From positions 1 through 31,487 of the forward strand of contig DATCJN010000054.1 of NCBI GenBank assembly GCA_036562755.1: a stretch of DNA of 31,487 nt. Direction: 5' to 3'. This DNA comes from DUVY01 sp036562755 (GTDB taxonomy: Bacteria; Bacillota; Clostridia; Christensenellales; DUVY01). Shown here one piece after another: positions 15,184 through 23,853 of this stretch; within the stretch, counting starts at the first letter, position 1, and each line of letters starts with the position of its first letter. A program made the position numbers and the translations under genes. The notes below the pieces were generated by a model. The model did not search any database. It was not told the origin of the DNA and was given only the letters and a program-made list of their open reading frames with translations.

Positions 15184-16120
15184 ATTTCTCAAGCGCCTTT
15201 TCGCATGCCTGGATTATACGCTCGATAACATCTTCGTAGCAACCGTTTATCATAAATCCCGCGGCCTGCAGGTGTCCTCCTCCGCCAAACATTGAGGCCA
15301 CATCCGCGACATTTACGCTGTTTTTTGATCTTAGGCTGACCTTATATGAGTTTTTAGCGCTTTCGGTCAAGCAGATTCCTATTAAAACGCCCCTGATATT
15401 AATAGCGTAGTTTATAATGCCCTCGGTTTCGTTAATGTCTAAATCGTACTTTTTTAGCATGTCTTGGTTAATGCCGATTAAGGATATTCTATCGCCGCTA
15501 TAAAAACGCATATTGTCAATACAATCCTTAATGAGCATTAATTTTTCTTTGGAGATTTCCTTAAACAGTTTTTGAGAAAGATATTCTATATCAATATTGT
15601 ATTTAATAAGCTCGCCTGCCGCAAAGTGCGCGCCCCTGGTGGTATTGGCTTGAGTAAAGTGTCCTGTATCGGTAACCGTGCCGACATACAAATTAAGCGC
15701 GATGTCGTCGTCTAATTCTATTCCTAAAGACTTTATTACTTCGTACACTAATTCGCAACTGCTGGAAGTATTTTTTATAATATTAACCTTAGCGTAATTA
15801 GTGTTTGTCATATGATGGTCGATGTTTACAGTAACGGTATGTTTTAAAAAGGCGTCTTTATATTTTCCAAGTCTTAGCTCGTCGGCGCAATCTACCGCTA
15901 TCATCATATCATAATGCTTTTCTATAGCGCCGTTTTGCACATTATGTATATTGGGCAAAAAATTCAATAAAGGCGGAATCTCGGAATCGCAAAAACAATC
16001 GACTTGTAAACCGATCTTTTGCAAAGCCAAAGCCAACCCATTCATAGAACCCAACGCATCGCCGTCGGGTCTTATATGGGTAAACAAGGCTACTGTTTTG
16101 ATTCCTTCAAGATTAATCAT
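15167..16120 (-). CDS. nrnA: DHH-family nanoRNase / pAp phosphatase
   Basis: Degrades 2-5 nucleotide RNA fragments and dephosphorylates 3'-phosphoadenosine 5'-phosphate. The DHH domain shows HIRPDGDALGS (first metal motif), IAVDCADE, the name-giving VNIDHHMTN and VTDTGHFT. The DHHA1 domain ends in MFGGGGHLQAAGF. The 317 residues fit NrnA (313 in B. subtilis). It overlaps rbfA by one base (TAATG) and lies between rbfA and truB, a common clostridial order. Confidence 0.94.
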   Translation of the reverse strand: MINLEGIKTVALFTHIRPDGDALGSMNGLALALQKIGLQVDCFCDSEIPPLLNFLPNIHNVQNGAIEKHYDMMIAVDCADELRLGKYKDAFLKHTVTVNIDHHMTNTNYAKVNIIKNTSSSCELVYEVIKSLGIELDDDIALNLYVGTVTDTGHFTQANTTRGAHFAAGELIKYNIDIEYLSQKLFKEISKEKLMLIKDCIDNMRFYSGDRISLIGINQDMLKKYDLDINETEGIINYAINIRGVLIGICLTESAKNSYKVSLRSKNSVNVADVASMFGGGGHLQAAGFMINGCYEDVIERIIQACEKALEKYDRVC

Positions 16121-16473
16121 TACTGTTTTTCCGTATTTATTTGCTCAATTATCTCATTTATCTTTTGAGAATATTCCGAAGATTCGTCAATTAAAAAATG
16201 CAATTCCGGAATTGTCCTTATATCTTTAATAGCAGCGGCTAGCTCACGCCTGATAAAACCTGCGCTATGCAAAACGGCCTGATAAGTGGCTTCGCGCTGT
16301 TCTTTTGAACCGTAAAAGCTAAGCCAAATCTTGCTATGCTTAAGGTCGTTGCTGGTTTCTACCCTAGTAACGCTTATCATAGCGGTAATGGCCGGATTTT
16401 TGAGCCTGCCTAATATATCGCTTAAATTGCGCTGTATTTCAGAATTAATTCTCTGTATTCTAATATTAGCCAT
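16120..16473 (-). CDS. rbfA: Ribosome-binding factor A
   Basis: KH-type protein that binds 30S precursors and helps mature the 5' end of 16S rRNA. The 117 residues begin with the conserved RIQRINSEIQRNLSDIL. The middle strand is MISVTRVETSNDLKHSKIWLSF, split here as ISVTRVETSNDL and HSKIWLSF. The IRRELAAAIKDIRTIPELHF block follows. It starts one base after infB. Position and sequence agree. Confidence 0.96.
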   Translation of the reverse strand: MANIRIQRINSEIQRNLSDILGRLKNPAITAMISVTRVETSNDLKHSKIWLSFYGSKEQREATYQAVLHSAGFIRRELAAAIKDIRTIPELHFLIDESSEYSQKINEIIEQINTEKQ

Positions 16474-16474
16474 C

Positions 16475-18958
16475 TTACTCTATTTTCTCCAAAGAATATG
16501 ATTCTAATATATCTCCGATTTTAAAATCGGAAAAATTAGTAACCGTAACGCCGCATTCATATCCCGAAGCCACTTCTCTTACGTCGTCTTTTAGACGTTT
16601 TAAAGACCCTATTGTGCTATCATAAATAACTGTATTGTCTCTTAAAACACGGACGTTGCTGTTTCTCAAAATCTTGCCGCTGGTTACATAACAGCCCGCG
16701 ACAATGCCCGCGCCCGTAATCTTAAAGATATTGCGAACTTCGCATTGACCGTTGATAACTTCTTTAAATTTAGGCGTAAGCATGCCTTTTATAGCCGCGT
16801 TTATATCGTCAATTGCATCGTAGATTATGCGGTAATATTTTATATCAACGCCGGAAGTCTCGGCTAACTGCTTGCTTTCAGAGTCTGCTCGAACGTTAAA
16901 GCCAATAATTATAGCGTTGGACGCCTCTGCTAGCATTACATCGGTCTTTTTGATAGCGCCTACCGCGCTGTGAATGATATTAACTTTGACCTCTTCGTTG
17001 CCAAGTTTACCCAAGGATTCCTTCAACGCTTCCACAGAACCTTGAACGTCCGCTTTAATTATTAAATTGAGATCCTTCATCTTGCCTTCGTTAATCTTCT
17101 TAAACACGTCGCTCAAGGTAACAATGTTGGATACGGCATTTTCTGCTGATTTTTGCTTAGCAATACGCTCTGAGACAACTTGTTTTGCAAGTTTCTCGTT
17201 CTCAACAACATATATAAGCTCGCCAGCTTCAGGCACTTCTGCGAATCCTAGAATGGATACGGGCATAGAAGGTCCGGCTTCTTTTATATTGCGGCCTTTG
17301 TCGTCTTGCATTGCCCTTACATGCCCGTAAGTAGTGCCCGCCACTATAGCGTCGCCTAACCTTAAAGTACCGTTTTGAATAATGATATTGGCGACAGGAC
17401 CTCTTGCTTTGTCTAATTCTGATTCTATTATGGTGCCATATCCTCTTCTGTTAGGGTTAGCCTTAAATTCGTATATTTCGGCCACCGCCAATATTGTGTC
17501 CAAAAGTTTGTCTATATTTTTACCCAGCTTGGCGGAAATTTCTACCGCAGGCGAATCGCCGCCCCAAGCTTCGCATAGCACATCGTGCTGGGCTAATTGC
17601 TCTAAAATTCTTTGAGGATTGGTATTAGGTTTGTCTATTTTGTTAACAGCGATAATGATTGGAACATTTGCGGCTTTTGCGTGGTTTATCGCTTCAATTG
17701 TTTGAGGCATTACGCCGTCGTCAACAGCCACGACGATAACAGCAATATCCGTAACTTTAGCGCCGCGCGCGCGCAAAGCGGTAAACGCTTCATGTCCGGG
17801 CGTATCAATAAAGGTAATCTTTTTATCTTTTACATTAACGGTATACGCGCCGATATGTTGGGTAATGCCGCCGGCTTCGCCCTCGGTAACATTGGTCTTT
17901 CTGATTGCGTCCAGCAATGAGGTTTTGCCATGGTCAACGTGTCCCATAACCGTAACAATAGGCGGACGAATGACCAAATCTTCGGGATTGTCTTCTTCCA
18001 ATAAGGATTCTGAAAGTTCTTCTTCTTTGGTCTTTTCTATTTTCTTTTCTAACTTAACGCCAAATTCATCGGCGACAAGTTCCATAGTTTCGTAATCCAC
18101 GACGCCGTTAATAGTAGTCATAACGCCCAAAATCATAAGCTTTTTCAAAATTTCTTGGGCGGGAACGCCTATTTTTTCCGAAAGCATTTTAACGGTTAGA
18201 TTTTCGGTAGTGATAACCGCCCTCTCAATTTTGATAGGCGTAATTTCTTTCTTAGGCGCTTTATCTTTTTTCGCCTTAGGTTTTTTATATCTAGGCGTGT
18301 AATCTTCGTCCTCGCCAAACCTGTCGTCATCAATAAGACCGCGCCTTACCAAAGTACGCTTGTTTACAGATTTCTTTTCTTCAAAGATTTTATCCTTCTT
18401 GTCATGGCTCTTTGGCTTAAACGCAGGCGCTGCCGGCGCGGGCGCGCTTGCCGCGGGTTTTGCGTCTTTAAAGCCAGGCTTAGAAGGCGCAGGCCTTTGA
18501 GCTTGTTTCTCATGCGGCCTGTCCTGAGGTCTATCTTGTTTAGGTCTGGAATCCTTGCCGTTGGGTCTAAATTGCTTTGTCTTTTTGGCGTCAGGTTTTT
18601 CTACAACTAAGGTTTCGGATTTAGGGGTAGGCTCGACCTTGTCGTCTTTTTGCTCGACTTTTTCAGGCTCTATTATTATCTCTGATTGAGCTTGCGCCGT
18701 AACTTGTTCTTGTTTGGTATCTTCTTCGGGTAAGAAAATTTCTTCTTGCTCTTTAACTTCTTCTACCACTATTTCGGCGCTTTGAACTGCCTGTTGCTCT
18801 TTTTTGCGCTTTATATCTTCAAAAGCGCGGGCAATTTGTTCGAGCCGCCTTTTTTGTTCTTTAACGACATTAATAAGCTTAGGCAAACTATCGTCTTTTA
18901 CGCTTGCCAGCAGCTTAATTTTATCAATATTTTCTTCTGTTTTTTTAATTTCCGCCAT
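16475..18958 (-). CDS. infB: Translation initiation factor IF-2
   Basis: GTPase that brings fMet-tRNA to the 30S subunit and promotes subunit joining. The 827-residue protein has a long charged N-terminus rich in Lys, Glu, Pro, Ala and Gln (about 1-245). An IF2N-like domain follows (ENLTVKMLSEKIGVPAQEIL). The G domain from about 335 shows GHVDHGKTSLLD, the DTPGHEAF motif and NKIDKPN. Domains II-IV follow. The PQDRPHEKQAQRP-type low-complexity stretch near 150 is typical of this variable region. The start directly abuts the ylxQ stop. The nusA-ylxR-ylxQ-infB-rbfA order is the conserved one. Confidence 0.98.
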   Translation of the reverse strand: MAEIKKTEENIDKIKLLASVKDDSLPKLINVVKEQKRRLEQIARAFEDIKRKKEQQAVQSAEIVVEEVKEQEEIFLPEEDTKQEQVTAQAQSEIIIEPEKVEQKDDKVEPTPKSETLVVEKPDAKKTKQFRPNGKDSRPKQDRPQDRPHEKQAQRPAPSKPGFKDAKPAASAPAPAAPAFKPKSHDKKDKIFEEKKSVNKRTLVRRGLIDDDRFGEDEDYTPRYKKPKAKKDKAPKKEITPIKIERAVITTENLTVKMLSEKIGVPAQEILKKLMILGVMTTINGVVDYETMELVADEFGVKLEKKIEKTKEEELSESLLEEDNPEDLVIRPPIVTVMGHVDHGKTSLLDAIRKTNVTEGEAGGITQHIGAYTVNVKDKKITFIDTPGHEAFTALRARGAKVTDIAVIVVAVDDGVMPQTIEAINHAKAANVPIIIAVNKIDKPNTNPQRILEQLAQHDVLCEAWGGDSPAVEISAKLGKNIDKLLDTILAVAEIYEFKANPNRRGYGTIIESELDKARGPVANIIIQNGTLRLGDAIVAGTTYGHVRAMQDDKGRNIKEAGPSMPVSILGFAEVPEAGELIYVVENEKLAKQVVSERIAKQKSAENAVSNIVTLSDVFKKINEGKMKDLNLIIKADVQGSVEALKESLGKLGNEEVKVNIIHSAVGAIKKTDVMLAEASNAIIIGFNVRADSESKQLAETSGVDIKYYRIIYDAIDDINAAIKGMLTPKFKEVINGQCEVRNIFKITGAGIVAGCYVTSGKILRNSNVRVLRDNTVIYDSTIGSLKRLKDDVREVASGYECGVTVTNFSDFKIGDILESYSLEKIE

Positions 18959-19276
18959 TTACTTTCCCTCCGCCAAAAAATAACCTTCGCCTACATTTTG
19001 GATAATTGCTTCTGCCATATTTATGTTTGTAATGCCGATTATTTTGCAATTATCCGTGTTTAATAAGTTGTTTAACTCTTCTTCGCTTATTATTAGCGGT
19101 ATATTGTTTCTGCTACATAATAATCTAGCTTTATCTAAAGAGTTCTCTGACAATGTCTTATCCGCTATTATAACTTTTATTTGCTTTATCCCCTTTTTTA
19201 TATTGTCGATGCCGTATATGAGATTACGACTTTTAATAGCAAATCTAATATATGTGTCAATCTTTTTTTTGCTCAT
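18959..19276 (-). CDS. ylxQ: L7Ae-family RNA-binding protein YlxQ
   Basis: Small kink-turn-type RNA-binding protein of the L7Ae/L30e/S12e family, 105 residues. It shows AIKSRNLIYGIDNIKKGIK near the start, the IKVIIADKTLSENSLDKA strand-helix, and IPLIISEEELNNLL. The natural RNA target of YlxQ is not established. Its start overlaps the ylxR end by 20 bases and its end abuts infB, so it is part of the nusA-infB operon. Confidence 0.9.
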   Translation of the reverse strand: MSKKKIDTYIRFAIKSRNLIYGIDNIKKGIKQIKVIIADKTLSENSLDKARLLCSRNNIPLIISEEELNNLLNTDNCKIIGITNINMAEAIIQNVGEGYFLAEGK

Positions 19277-19523
19277 TGTATTCTTCCAACAGCCTTGTAT
19301 AAACCGACGCGTCTATATTGGTTTCAAATTCTCTGTTTAAGAGTTTTTTGCTGACGATTTTATTAACGCATTGGTCGTTGAAGCAAACATAAGCCCCTCG
19401 TCCATTTGCCCTGCCCGTAAAATCAAGCTTTATCTCGCCTTGCGGTGTTTTTACTATTCTTAAAAGCTGTTTTTTGGGTTGGGGCTGCCTGCACGCTATA
19501 CAAGTCCTGATAGGAACTTTCAT
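19257..19523 (-). CDS. ylxR: YlxR family RNA-binding protein (RnpM)
   Basis: DUF448 protein of 88 residues. It carries the signature TCIACRQPQPKKQLLRIV and FTGRANGRGAYVC followed by a second Cys and a short C-terminal helix. B. subtilis YlxR binds the RNase P RNA and has been called RnpM. The GRGAYVC loop is the most conserved part of the family. It starts three bases after nusA. Four Cys (two in the N-terminal TCIAC, two in VCFNDQC) could bind a metal; this is inference only. Confidence 0.93.
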   Translation of the reverse strand: MKVPIRTCIACRQPQPKKQLLRIVKTPQGEIKLDFTGRANGRGAYVCFNDQCVNKIVSKKLLNREFETNIDASVYTRLLEEYNEQKKD

Positions 19524-19526
19524 GTC

Positions 19527-20651
19527 TTATAGCTCTCCTAAATCCGCCTTAAAATCTTCTAATTCAAGTTCGTTGTTTGATTCATCTTCATCTATATCTT
19601 TAAACTCATCCATATTTTGACTTGCGCTCAAAGATTTTACGTCAATTTTCCAACCCGTAAGCCTTACCGCAAGTCTGGCGTTTTGACCCTTTTTGCCAAT
19701 CGCCAAGGACAATTTATCGTCGGGAACAATTACTTTTGCCGAACGGTCTTCATAGTTGACCTGAACCATTAAGACTTTGGCAGGGCTTAGCGCTCTTGCA
19801 ATATATTCCAACGGATCGGAGCACCAAGGAATAACGTCTATCTTTTCGCCGCCTAGTTCGGCAACAATGGTGTTAATGCGCATTCCCCTGTTGCCCACGC
19901 AAGCGCCTACCGGGTCAATTGAAGGGTCTTCGGAATAAACCGCAATCTTGGTTCGATATCCTGCCTCGCGGACTATATTTTTTATAACTACCAAGCCAGC
20001 TGCTATCTCCGGAACTTCCTGCTCAAACAGTCTCTTTACAAAACCCTCGCTTGAGCGCGATACCATGATTTGCGGGCCTTTAGGTCCTGCTTTTACCTTT
20101 TTTACATAAACTTTTATTTTATCGTTGACATTATATTTCTCGTTGGGAATTTGGTCGGCGGGTAACATTACCGCTTCCATTTTGCCCAAATCCACATAAA
20201 CGTTTTTGCCCTCAATACGCCTTACAACGCACACCGTCAATTCGTCTTCCTTTTCGGCCAGTTCCTCGTAGGCAATTTGGGTTTCCATATCTCTCAATTT
20301 TTGAGTAACTACCTGTTTTGCGGTTTGAACGGCAATTCTGCCAAAATCCTTAGGAGTTATCTCTTTGCTTATAACGTCGCCTACTTTTGCTGTCTTTTTT
20401 ATCTCTCTGGCTTCTTCCAATGAAATTTCTTTGTCTTTATTGGTTACTTCTTCAACTACGGTTTTGCAAGCGAAAATCCTTATTGTGTTGCGCGTAGGAT
20501 TAATTTTTACTTGTATGGCGTTGGCTTCGCCGTAATTCTTTTTATACGCCGTAACTAAAGCGCTTTCTAAAGCTTCCAAAAAGGCTTCCTTTTTTATCTT
20601 TTTGCTGGCTTCTAATTCGTCCAATGCCAGAAAGAAATCCTTGTTGATCAT
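19527..20651 (-). CDS. nusA: Transcription termination/antitermination protein NusA
   Basis: RNA polymerase-associated factor that stimulates pausing and intrinsic termination and joins rRNA antitermination. It has an N-terminal RNAP-binding domain (about 1-125) and an S1 domain (about 135-200, VCVVRRIEGKNVYVDLG). Two KH domains follow: VGACVGNRGMRINTIVAELGGEKIDV, split here as VGACVGNRGMRI and ELGGEKIDVI, then LAIGKKGQNARLAVRLTGWKID. The acidic C-terminus is short and the two E. coli AR repeats are absent, as is normal in Firmicutes. 374 residues against 371 in B. subtilis. It may control its own operon through the leader at 21134-21199. Confidence 0.97.
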   Translation of the reverse strand: MINKDFFLALDELEASKKIKKEAFLEALESALVTAYKKNYGEANAIQVKINPTRNTIRIFACKTVVEEVTNKDKEISLEEAREIKKTAKVGDVISKEITPKDFGRIAVQTAKQVVTQKLRDMETQIAYEELAEKEDELTVCVVRRIEGKNVYVDLGKMEAVMLPADQIPNEKYNVNDKIKVYVKKVKAGPKGPQIMVSRSSEGFVKRLFEQEVPEIAAGLVVIKNIVREAGYRTKIAVYSEDPSIDPVGACVGNRGMRINTIVAELGGEKIDVIPWCSDPLEYIARALSPAKVLMVQVNYEDRSAKVIVPDDKLSLAIGKKGQNARLAVRLTGWKIDVKSLSASQNMDEFKDIDEDESNNELELEDFKADLGEL

Positions 20652-20668
20652 CTAATTTCTCCTTATTA

Positions 20669-21133
20669 TTAATCAAACTTTATTAATAATGTCATAAGCT
20701 TGATGTTGTCTCTCTCAAGCTTGTATTCCTTTTTTGTTTTGAGTTCCTCTACCCATACGGTTTGGTCGTCGTAGCCCTTTAGCACGCCTTCAATTAATAA
20801 TTTTTTATCCACATGTTTTTTTAGTTTGACCTCGACTTCTTTGTTGAGGTTTCGGTCAAAATCTTTATCCGTCTTCATCGGCCTGTCTAGTCCGAGCGAC
20901 GAGACATTCAGATAATAAGGCGCGCCTTCGGTCGGGTCAAGTTCGTCCAAAATGCCGTCGATAGCGTAATGCACTTTTTCGCAGTCGTTTAAAGAAATTC
21001 CTTCGGGCTTGTAGATATAAACTGTCAGCTGCCACGCTTTATGCTCGTATTTGTAAGTTACTTCGACAAGTTCATAGCCAAGGTTTTGAATGGTAGGAGC
21101 GACCGCGTTAAAAACTTTTTCGGTTATTTCCAT
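20669..21133 (-). CDS. rimP: Ribosome maturation factor RimP
   Basis: 30S assembly factor. About 154 residues. It shows LGYELVEVTYKYEHKAWQL, the YIYKPEGISLNDCEKV segment and the family motif LNVSSLGLDRPM (SSPGLDRPL in most members, Pro replaced by Leu here). I chose the ATG at 21133, with AAGGG eight bases ahead, over the TTG at 21154. That codon lies inside the leader hairpin and would add residues not seen in homologues. It is first in the rimP-nusA-infB operon. Confidence 0.92.
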   Translation of the reverse strand: MEITEKVFNAVAPTIQNLGYELVEVTYKYEHKAWQLTVYIYKPEGISLNDCEKVHYAIDGILDELDPTEGAPYYLNVSSLGLDRPMKTDKDFDRNLNKEVEVKLKKHVDKKLLIEGVLKGYDDQTVWVEELKTKKEYKLERDNIKLMTLLIKFD

Positions 21134-21140
21134 TATTTTT

Positions 21141-21181
21141 CCCTTAAACAACAAGAGTGGGAAAAAATACCCACTCTTGTT
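21141..21181 (-). terminator. Leader hairpin of the rimP-nusA operon (probable attenuator)
   Basis: A perfect 12-bp inverted repeat (21150-21161 with 21170-21181, stem CAAGAGTGGG) with an eight-base T-rich loop lies between the promoter and rimP. On the minus strand the stem is followed by TTGTTGTTTAAGGG, a broken rather than solid T-run. In B. subtilis the rimP(ylxS)-nusA operon has a leader terminator with a weak U-tract through which NusA lowers its own synthesis. The layout here is the same. It does not look like a plain strong terminator. It could also mark the end of the polC-like transcript. Confidence 0.6.
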
Positions 21182-21205
21182 AGTCGTCGATTAAGTACCG
21201 CATCT

Positions 21206-21234
21206 ATTATAACAAAAATTTTTCTATGATGCAA
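21206..21234 (-). promoter_or_regulatory. Sigma-A promoter of the rimP-nusA-infB operon
   Basis: On the minus strand TTGCAT (21229-21234) and a perfect TATAAT (21206-21211) are exactly 17 bases apart, in the gap right after the polC-like stop. The start would be near 21199, giving a leader of about 65 bases that carries the hairpin at 21150-21181 and the rimP ribosome binding site. Confidence 0.8.
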
Positions 21235-21249
21235 ACTTTTTTTGAAATA

Positions 21250-22782
21250 TTAGGATATTTTGGCAAGTTCCAGGAAAATTTTAGCGGTCGTCAAAGCATC
21301 AAATTGTGCCCTGTGAGCATTAGCATTGGTTATATTAAAATATTCCGCCACCGTATTAAGCCTAAAATTACTTATTTTGCCTTTTAGCTTTTCGCGGGCA
21401 ATAATCAACGTATCTAAGACTTGGTGTTCGTCATAGTAATAATGCGTTATATCGGAATATTTGTTTAAAACGGGCAAATCGAATTCTAAAATATTATGCC
21501 CTACTAAAACAGCTCCATAGCAAAATTTATATAAGTCGCCCGCAACCTGCTCAAAAGTTGGGCTCATCGCTACCATTTCGTCCGTAATGCCCGTAATCTT
21601 TATAACGTCTTCGGGTATCTTCTTCTTGGGATTGACAAGGGTTGTGAACAATTGGCATATCTTACCGTCTTGAATTTTTACAGCGGCTATTTCGGTTATG
21701 CGGTCGTTTGCATCGGTGCCTGTGGTTTCCAAGTCGATAACGACGTATGTATTTTTTTTGATTTCCTCGGGTATTTCGTCTTTTATAAGAAAATTAGCCT
21801 GCTCGACTATTTTTATTTCTTCGGGTAAAATTAACTGATATTTTTCGGGCACGGGATAACGAATTTTGATTTCGACAAGATCTTTGGGTATCTCGCATAA
21901 GCTTATTGAGCGAATATGAACTTCTAAAGAATTCCTGCCTTGCTGGGCCTTTCCGCTGACAATAACTTCAGAGCCGTCTTGCAAGATGTCCGCTTTGGGC
22001 ACAGCCGAATTCGGCGCAAAGTAAATGCAGCCAATCTCTCCCGTAAAATCCGCTAAAATAAATTTATAATAAACTTTTTCTTTTTCGCTCTCTGGGTTCT
22101 TTTTTGATTTATATGTAGCCTTTTTGAAACCTTTTATTGTTCCGCATATGACAACATCCTGGTCGGAATAAAGCCCTAAATCTTTTATATATATTGCCGG
22201 CTCAGTAATCTCTTTGCCCACCAAATAGTTTACGCTTACAGGATATATGAGCCTTTTGTTTTCTATTTTTGTTATATTGATAGGCTCGGTTTTTAGGATT
22301 TCTTCTATATCCAATTCTGCTTGTAATTTTTCCAGCTTAACGCTAAAATCCGCGCAATAGGCATCGGAAAGCTTTTCTTCTAATATCTTATCAAGCTGCT
22401 TTGCCAAAGCGTAGTCGTAATATAGCTCCTCAATATTTGCGATAATTTTTATGGGCTTTTCTCTTTGAATTGAAATATATTTTAAAGGATAGTTATTGAT
22501 ATTAAGTTCGGCTTTTATAATTGATTGCGCTGACAAAAGCACAAGCTCGCTTGAAGAGTCGACCTTAAAAAAATTACAATGCGTTTCAATGCCTATTAGT
22601 TGCTTGGCTATTTTTCGTATATGCGAAAAAGAAGCCTTTGCGTTATCCAAAAAAGGCTCTTCGTCGGGATAAAAAAAGTCTATTTCGCATGAATCGGATA
22701 TCACCGAATATGTGAGACTTTTTAATCTTAAATATTTATAAGCTGAGTTTATCTTAATTATTTCTTCTATTAGTTTTTCCAA
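21250..22782 (-). CDS. PolC-like protein with OB and 3'-5' exonuclease domains, no polymerase
   Basis: In Firmicutes polC (about 1440 residues) sits between the rseP/ispG/proS region and rimP. The gene here has 510 residues. Residues 1-170 look like the PolC N-terminal domain. About 205-298 are an OB fold (VVICGTIKGFKKATYK; later YYKFILADFTGEIGCIYF). 346-505 are a DEDDh exonuclease with Asp350/Glu352 in VIDLETTGTD, Asp435 in GHNILEFD, and His490/Asp495 in HRAQFDA. The PHP segment that flanks the exonuclease in PolC, and everything after it, are missing. The start is TTG with GAGGG eight bases ahead. Only 116 bases remain before rimP, and these hold a promoter and hairpin, so no broken remainder is hidden there. 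The intact catalytic residues suggest a working nuclease. The main polymerase must be elsewhere. Confidence 0.8.
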   Translation of the reverse strand: MEKLIEEIIKINSAYKYLRLKSLTYSVISDSCEIDFFYPDEEPFLDNAKASFSHIRKIAKQLIGIETHCNFFKVDSSSELVLLSAQSIIKAELNINNYPLKYISIQREKPIKIIANIEELYYDYALAKQLDKILEEKLSDAYCADFSVKLEKLQAELDIEEILKTEPINITKIENKRLIYPVSVNYLVGKEITEPAIYIKDLGLYSDQDVVICGTIKGFKKATYKSKKNPESEKEKVYYKFILADFTGEIGCIYFAPNSAVPKADILQDGSEVIVSGKAQQGRNSLEVHIRSISLCEIPKDLVEIKIRYPVPEKYQLILPEEIKIVEQANFLIKDEIPEEIKKNTYVVIDLETTGTDANDRITEIAAVKIQDGKICQLFTTLVNPKKKIPEDVIKITGITDEMVAMSPTFEQVAGDLYKFCYGAVLVGHNILEFDLPVLNKYSDITHYYYDEHQVLDTLIIAREKLKGKISNFRLNTVAEYFNITNANAHRAQFDALTTAKIFLELAKIS

Positions 22783-22797
22783 TATTATATCCCTCGA

Positions 22798-23844
22798 CTA
22801 AATGGTTTTGGCGTAATCTTCTACCATTTTGACTAATTCGTCTATTAAAGCGTTTTCCTCGACAGTTTTTACTAACTCGCCCTTGACGAAAATCAGTCCT
22901 TTGCCGTTGCCCCCTGTAATTCCAAAGTCCGCGCCTTTGGATTCGCCCGGCCCGTTTACGGCGCAGCCCATAATGGCAATCTTTACGGGTTTGTGTATAT
23001 GGCCAAGCCTTTCTTGAGCTTGCGTCGCTAATTTATATAAATCTACATTGCACCTAGCGCACGTGGGGCAAGAAACAATTTCCACAAAGTTTTTGTCTTT
23101 GCCGGAATACCTTAAAATTAATTTTGCGGCTTTTATTTCTTCTACCGGATCGCCCGTTATTGAAACCCTTATTGTGTCGCCTATATTATCTACTAACAGC
23201 GAGCCTATGCCGATAGCGGATTTTATAATCGCGCTATCATATAACCCCGCTTCAGTAACGCCTAGATGCTGCGGATATTGACATTTTTTGTCGATAATGC
23301 GGCAGGCGTCTATCATAGTTTTTACTTCGGACGATTTTACGGATATGACAATGTCATAAAAGCCCAAGCTTTCCAGAAGTCCGACGCTCTTTAGCGCGCT
23401 TTCCGCTAAAGCTTGCGCGCTGCGGCCGTACTTTTGCAAAAACTCTTTTTCAATTGAACCGCTATTGACGCCTACCCTAATGGGTATATGATGAGCGTTG
23501 GCGCAATCTATAATCGCTTGAACTTTATCCTTTCCGCCGATATTGCCGGGGTTAATTCGGATTTTATCTATGCCGTTTTCTATGGAAGATATCGCAAGTC
23601 TATAATCAAATTGAATGTCGGCGACAAGGGGGATATCGACTTTTTGCTTAATAACCTTAATCGCTTGGGCGTCATCCAAATCGGTTATCGCCATTCGCAC
23701 AATGTCGCAACCTGCGTTTTTTAGACTTTGAATTTGAGCCACCGCGCCGTCAATGTTAGAGGTTTTGACATTGGTCATTGATTGAACAGCGATTCTTTCG
23801 CCGCCGCCGATTGATATTCCGCCTATTTTGATTTTCTTGGTCAT
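22798..23844 (-). CDS. ispG: 4-hydroxy-3-methylbut-2-enyl diphosphate synthase
   Basis: Iron-sulfur enzyme of the MEP pathway that reduces MEcPP to HMBPP. The 348-residue protein begins with the conserved IGGGERIAVQSMTNVKTS. It has the TIM-barrel stretch VADIQFDYRLA and KIRINPGNIG, and the cluster-binding C-terminus: SCPTCARCNVDL (two ligand Cys), then IMGCAVNGPGES (third Cys and the ligand Glu). The length matches the bacterial short form. It starts nine bases after rseP with no strong Shine-Dalgarno, so its translation may depend on rseP. Dxr, the second enzyme of the pathway, is two genes upstream. Confidence 0.97.
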   Translation of the reverse strand: MTKKIKIGGISIGGGERIAVQSMTNVKTSNIDGAVAQIQSLKNAGCDIVRMAITDLDDAQAIKVIKQKVDIPLVADIQFDYRLAISSIENGIDKIRINPGNIGGKDKVQAIIDCANAHHIPIRVGVNSGSIEKEFLQKYGRSAQALAESALKSVGLLESLGFYDIVISVKSSEVKTMIDACRIIDKKCQYPQHLGVTEAGLYDSAIIKSAIGIGSLLVDNIGDTIRVSITGDPVEEIKAAKLILRYSGKDKNFVEIVSCPTCARCNVDLYKLATQAQERLGHIHKPVKIAIMGCAVNGPGESKGADFGITGGNGKGLIFVKGELVKTVEENALIDELVKMVEDYAKTI

Positions 23845-23853
23845 AATTTTATT

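Noticed and set aside
17067..18610. Several open frames on the plus strand opposite infB
   Set aside because: They lie antisense to a fully conserved IF-2, have no ribosome binding sites and show no protein family features.
21134..21154. TTG start of rimP at 21154
   Set aside because: It lies inside the leader hairpin without a ribosome binding site; the ATG at 21133 has one.
21134..21250. A hidden remainder of polC after a frameshift
   Set aside because: Only 116 bases lie before rimP and they hold a promoter and a hairpin; there is no space for a polymerase fragment.
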